A DNA stretch of 64,000 nt, taken from NCBI GenBank assembly GCA_016718155.1, contig JADKEH010000009.1, positions 93,858-157,857 on the forward strand, given 5' to 3'. Origin of the DNA: Candidatus Rhodoferax randersensis. Its GTDB lineage: Bacteria > Pseudomonadota > Gammaproteobacteria > Burkholderiales > Burkholderiaceae_C. The position numbers were made by a program, and so were the translations under genes. Numbering within the stretch: position 1 is the stretch's first letter; the number at the start of each line of letters is the position of its first letter. Positions 63,110 to 64,000 of the stretch are shown here, in pieces. The notes under the pieces were generated by a model. That model had not been told where the DNA came from. It searched no databases and saw only the letters and a list, made by a program, of their open reading frames with translations.

Positions 63110-64000
63110 GGCATGCTTTTTCGGCGACGCGCCGATCTGAACTCTCGAGCGTATTGTTCCAGCGTGGCGCACCCATCGCGGTGATGGACGAATCCAGCAA
63201 TGTGCCAGTGGCCAATCCATCTGAACTGGTGGGCAGCAACTTTGCGCAGCGCGACTACTTTCGGGCGGTGCGCAATCCGCGCGCAAACACTGCCGTTTGT
63301 GAGCGAGCCACCACGGCGCTCCCCGCGCAAAACATCTCAGCCGCGGTGATTTGCGGGGCGGAGTAGTCGCTGGCGGCTTGGTCACGGCGAAACTGGACCC
63401 GGTGGCCTCTGAGCTTCATGCGTTGAATCAATAGGCTACGCTGACGACATGTCGGCGGGCATCGTCTACGGTAGCGGCAAGCTGCTTTGTATTCTCGCCA
63501 AGTCGCCTGATCAGTTCGGGCAGGACTTGAATCAGCTAGGGCTTGATTTCGTCCTGCACACGCCCCAAAAGCGGTGCCCAGGTCAGCACCCTGATCGGCC
63601 CCAGCCACCTCCTGAAGAGCGCCCGTCTGGCGGCAGTAGCCTGGCACCAGCCTTCAATCCGTCTGCGCTAAGATCAACCACTGGTCGTGTCGCCCGCACG
63701 CAGCCTGGCAACGACAGTTTGACTGCCCGGCGGCGCGATGTGTTGGAGCATGGGCACATGTTCTCGGCCTTTGTCGCGCTGACAGGTGTCGGCTTGGCTC
63801 GTTGCAGCGGAAGACAACGCCGCCATGTCCGGCAGTGGCGCGCGATCGAGGCTGAAAGGACAAAGCGGTGCAGCGGCTGGCGCTGGCCACCAAGGCTGCG
63901 GTGTGGGGGTGTGGGAATACGGCATTGTGACCCGAACGCTGGAGGGAACGAGGCCATGTTTGCCATCCACGGTCACGAACCCGGCAGCCTTCAGCCCAGC
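63110..64000 (+). pseudogene. Cache-PAS sensor protein, frameshifts, cut by window end
   Basis: Pieces in changing frames give a periplasmic Cache-type sensor domain (APIAVMDESSNVPVANPSEL, VGSNFAQRDYFRAVRN, GGVVAGGLVTAKLDP, DMSAGIVYGSGKLL, DQPLVVSLARSLA). A membrane helix follows (HMFSAFVALTGVGLA), then the start of a PAS domain (ALATKAAGVGVWEYGIVTRT, then AMF-AIHGHEPGSLQP). This is the build of a membrane-bound diguanylate cyclase or histidine kinase; the output domain is beyond the window. The start is not known and the frame is broken at least five times. Confidence 0.65.

Overview
The window is GC-rich, densely coded chromosomal DNA from a betaproteobacterium, most likely Burkholderiales, family Comamonadaceae (Rhodoferax/Polaromonas-like). 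The clues are the order EI24-CinA-glnA-(DUF4124-like)-ntrB-ntrC, the waaC-waaA, pcm-rhodanese-tolC and DUF1631/ettA neighbourhoods, and a short hairpin repeat (GCTAY-N7-RTAGC) that sits inside genes, as is typical of that family. No tRNA, rRNA, CRISPR array, integrase or intact transposon was seen.

Layout. 0-2.4 kb: the end of one HipA-type kinase gene, then a complete hipBA-type toxin-antitoxin operon with three evenly spaced operators. 2.5-5 kb: lipopolysaccharide core genes waaC-waaA. 4.9-14.4 kb (minus strand): a TetR-regulated RND efflux operon (tetR, adaptor, pump) followed by pcm, a rhodanese gene, tolC and a frame-broken DUF885 gene. 14.5-21.3 kb: chalcone-isomerase-like protein, msrA, then a co-directional metal-uptake-like cluster (ABC ATPase, FtsX/MacB-type permease, small Cys/His protein, DUF3299 protein, small membrane protein, ZnuD-like TonB receptor). 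21.7-24.9 kb: a large PAS-GGDEF-EAL protein. 25-30.7 kb: a small membrane protein, pdxH, an xdhC-mobA-like pair and a LytS/LytTR-type two-component system. 30.8-33.4 kb: the Entner-Doudoroff genes edd and eda, with a HexR-like site. 33.4-40.2 kb: a head-GIN-domain protein with a small partner, gloA/thioesterase, a cupin-like protein, a PAS-GGDEF protein, an NAD(P)-binding protein and an RhlE helicase. 40.5-47 kb: ettA between two paralogous DUF1631 genes. 47-53.3 kb: TAXI-type binding protein, P1 peptidase, RsuA-type pseudouridine synthase, DMT exporter, a lipoprotein, a repeat-rich gap and an alpha/beta hydrolase. 53.6-54.3 kb: a VapBC-type toxin-antitoxin pair.

From about 54.6 kb to the end, almost every gene is interrupted by small indels or internal deletions: EI24, cinA-like, glnA, the DUF4124-like gene, ntrB, ntrC, alkB, a SRPBCC protein and a Cache-PAS sensor. 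These include essential or highly conserved genes, and the damage grows worse towards the end. The simplest reading is poor consensus sequence near a contig end rather than real gene decay. The identities still stand, because motifs can be followed from frame to frame.

Regulation that can be read from the DNA: HipB-type operators before hipB; a TetR-type palindrome before tetR; a HexR-like palindrome before edd; a sigma-54 promoter with an NtrC-type site before glnA, matching the ntrBC genes downstream; and a strong terminator after glnA.
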